Positions 63,229 to 64,000 of a stretch of 64,000 bases of DNA are shown here, one piece after another. A model generated the notes under the pieces. It was not told where the DNA came from. It searched no databases and worked only from the letters and a program-made list of their open reading frames with translations. Position 1 is the first letter of the stretch, and each line of letters starts with the position of its first letter. The translations under genes were made by a program, and so were the position numbers. Source of the DNA: Symbiodinium natans (Eukaryota > Sar > Dinophyceae > Suessiales > Symbiodiniaceae); contig CAJNDS010001202.1 of assembly GCA_905221605.1 (NCBI GenBank), positions 280,854 to 344,853 on the forward strand, given 5' to 3'.

Positions 63229-63350
63229 TCAGGGGTTGAGGGGTTGATACTTCGCGCCTTCCTCGGTAGTCTGCACAAACTTTTCAGGCATCTGCGAATT
63301 GCGCGTTAGGCTAACCTGCCACGTGTCATTTGAACACATGGATCGGAACG
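63229..63350 (-). CDS. Candidate terminal exon
   Basis: Reads NDTWQVSLTRNSQMPEKFVQ then TTEEGAKYQPLNP-stop. Upstream is a G-run (C-run on plus at 63360-63374), so the acceptor cannot be placed. Confidence 0.35.
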
Positions 63351-63445
63351 TCGGAGTTCCCCCCCCCCCCCCCCAACCCTCCAGCAAAACCCTAAACCCT
63401 AAACCCCGAACCCAAGCAAAGTGAATTGCACCCGAAAAACCCCAG

Positions 63446-63521
63446 AAGGGAAGGGAAGCTGAGCATCGCACTTCCGCCGGCGCCCGTCCCTTGGACCCAG
63501 CAGGGCATGGAGGATTTCGGG
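63446..63521 (+). CDS. Candidate exon
   Basis: After CCCTAAACCCCGAACCC and acceptor AAAAACCCCAG, reads GREAEHRTSAGARPLDPAGH, then a GTGTTTCAGGGG donor leading into a GGGGTTTCC-family element. The minus strand is also open. Confidence 0.35.
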
Positions 63522-63544
63522 GTGTTTCAGGGGTTTGAGGCCAT

Positions 63545-63641
63545 TTCGGGGGTTCCGAACATCGGGGTACCCCTTTTGGGGGTCCCTTTAAGGGGATTCT
63601 ACTCAATTGGATAAAAGGGGTACCCCTTTTTTGAGAAATAC
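63545..63641. mobile_element. GGGGTTTCC-family element acting as intron end
   Basis: Contains GGGGGTTCCGAACATCGGGG, then GGGGTACCCCTTTT twice in a palindromic setting. Read on the minus strand it begins GTATTTCTC directly at the end of exon 63642-63932. Confidence 0.55.
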
Positions 63642-63932
63642 CCATTTTGGGTGTCGGATTTGGGTTCGGGGTTTTGGCTCAGCAAAGAATATCGGGAGTT
63701 GTGTGGACATGCGTGTGTTTGGCATCCCATAGGCTGAGATGACCGTCACCTGACCAGCAGGCATCACAAAATGCGTCCTGAAGATAGACTTGTCATGATA
63801 GCTGCCTTCCCATAGGCTTCTTTGGGCTGTTCTGGGATGATGTGGGGGGTTGAAGGCTTTGACGTCGGAGCCTCGGCAAGACAACTCGGGCCGAGCCCCC
63901 AAACGAACCCATTTGCAGAACAGGCCTTTCAA
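63642..63932 (-). CDS. Large exon of an unidentified gene
   Basis: An open frame reads VRLGARPELSCRGSDVKAFN, HHPRTAQRSLWEGSYHDKSI, RTHFVMPAGQVTVISAYGMP and PIFFAEPKPRTQIRHPKW, where a GTATTT donor starts the inverted-repeat intron. The upstream end runs towards the window edge. Confidence 0.55.
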
Positions 63933-64000
63933 GCTTTGGGCTTGTGAGACTTGCCTACTAGGACCTTTTTGGTTGAGGGAGGCAACGATGTGCTCATCAT

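Noticed and set aside
63893-63910. CCAAACGAACCCA, also matching the MFS-intron element end
   Set aside because: Thirteen bases only, inside a strongly coding exon, with no second arm.
1-64000. rRNA, tRNA, CRISPR arrays, bacterial operons, a full spliced-leader RNA gene
   Set aside because: Looked for and not seen. Only leader relics, not a complete leader exon with its donor and snRNA-like tail, are present.

Overview
This window looks like nuclear DNA of a dinoflagellate. Four signs point there. (1) Degenerate copies of the 22-nt dinoflagellate spliced leader lie just upstream of intron-poor genes; the clearest, at 33780-33800, matches both ends of the leader. (2) Arabidopsis-type TTTAGGG/CCCTAAA repeats occur internally at more than forty places. 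(3) Most coding sequence is in 30-180 nt exons, with GT donors plus apparent GC and GA donors. (4) Many introns are bounded by inverted repeats. No bacterial operon structure, rRNA, tRNA or CRISPR is visible. Assignment below dinoflagellate (for example Symbiodiniaceae) would be a guess.

Layout. 1-4293 and 13435-17742 are two direct copies of a 4.3-kb segment carrying the same minus-strand, intron-rich, unidentified gene. Between them lie an AT-rich island with a virus-like truncated ORF (4294-4960), a TIR-like gene (5394-6297), a short terminal-inverted-repeat element (6672-6791), simple repeats, and short exons on both strands. From 17.8 to 28.2 kb several unidentified intron-rich genes were reconstructed from exons whose reading phases agree. 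28.3-41.2 kb is the best-defined block: three paralogous 12-helix MFS-like transporters (one at 28269-29944; two in a 2.5-kb tandem duplication at 36152-41158) and a secreted cysteine-rich protein (32462-33745). 41-49 kb holds scattered exons and a decayed MORN-repeat pseudogene. 49.8-62.5 kb is dominated by minus-strand exon chains that may form one very long gene.

The main discovery candidate is how introns are built. On either strand, many exons read CCCTAAA-exon-TTTAGGG on the plus strand: the intron opens with GTTTAGGG-type repeats and closes with their complement. Other introns are bounded by other inverted-repeat families. The cleanest case is a 125-nt intron in MFS copy A. It is absent from both paralogues, has inverted-repeat ends and a 3-bp target duplication, and its removal restores the reading frame. 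This is the structure expected of introner elements (transposons that create introns), here with several families in one locus and possibly telomere-type arrays doing the same job.

Limits. Multi-exon models come from reading alone, checking splice sites, phase and protein-like composition, with no transcripts or database searches. Many regions are open on both strands, so strand choice is sometimes uncertain and is marked so. Most genes are unidentified and no function is assigned to them.
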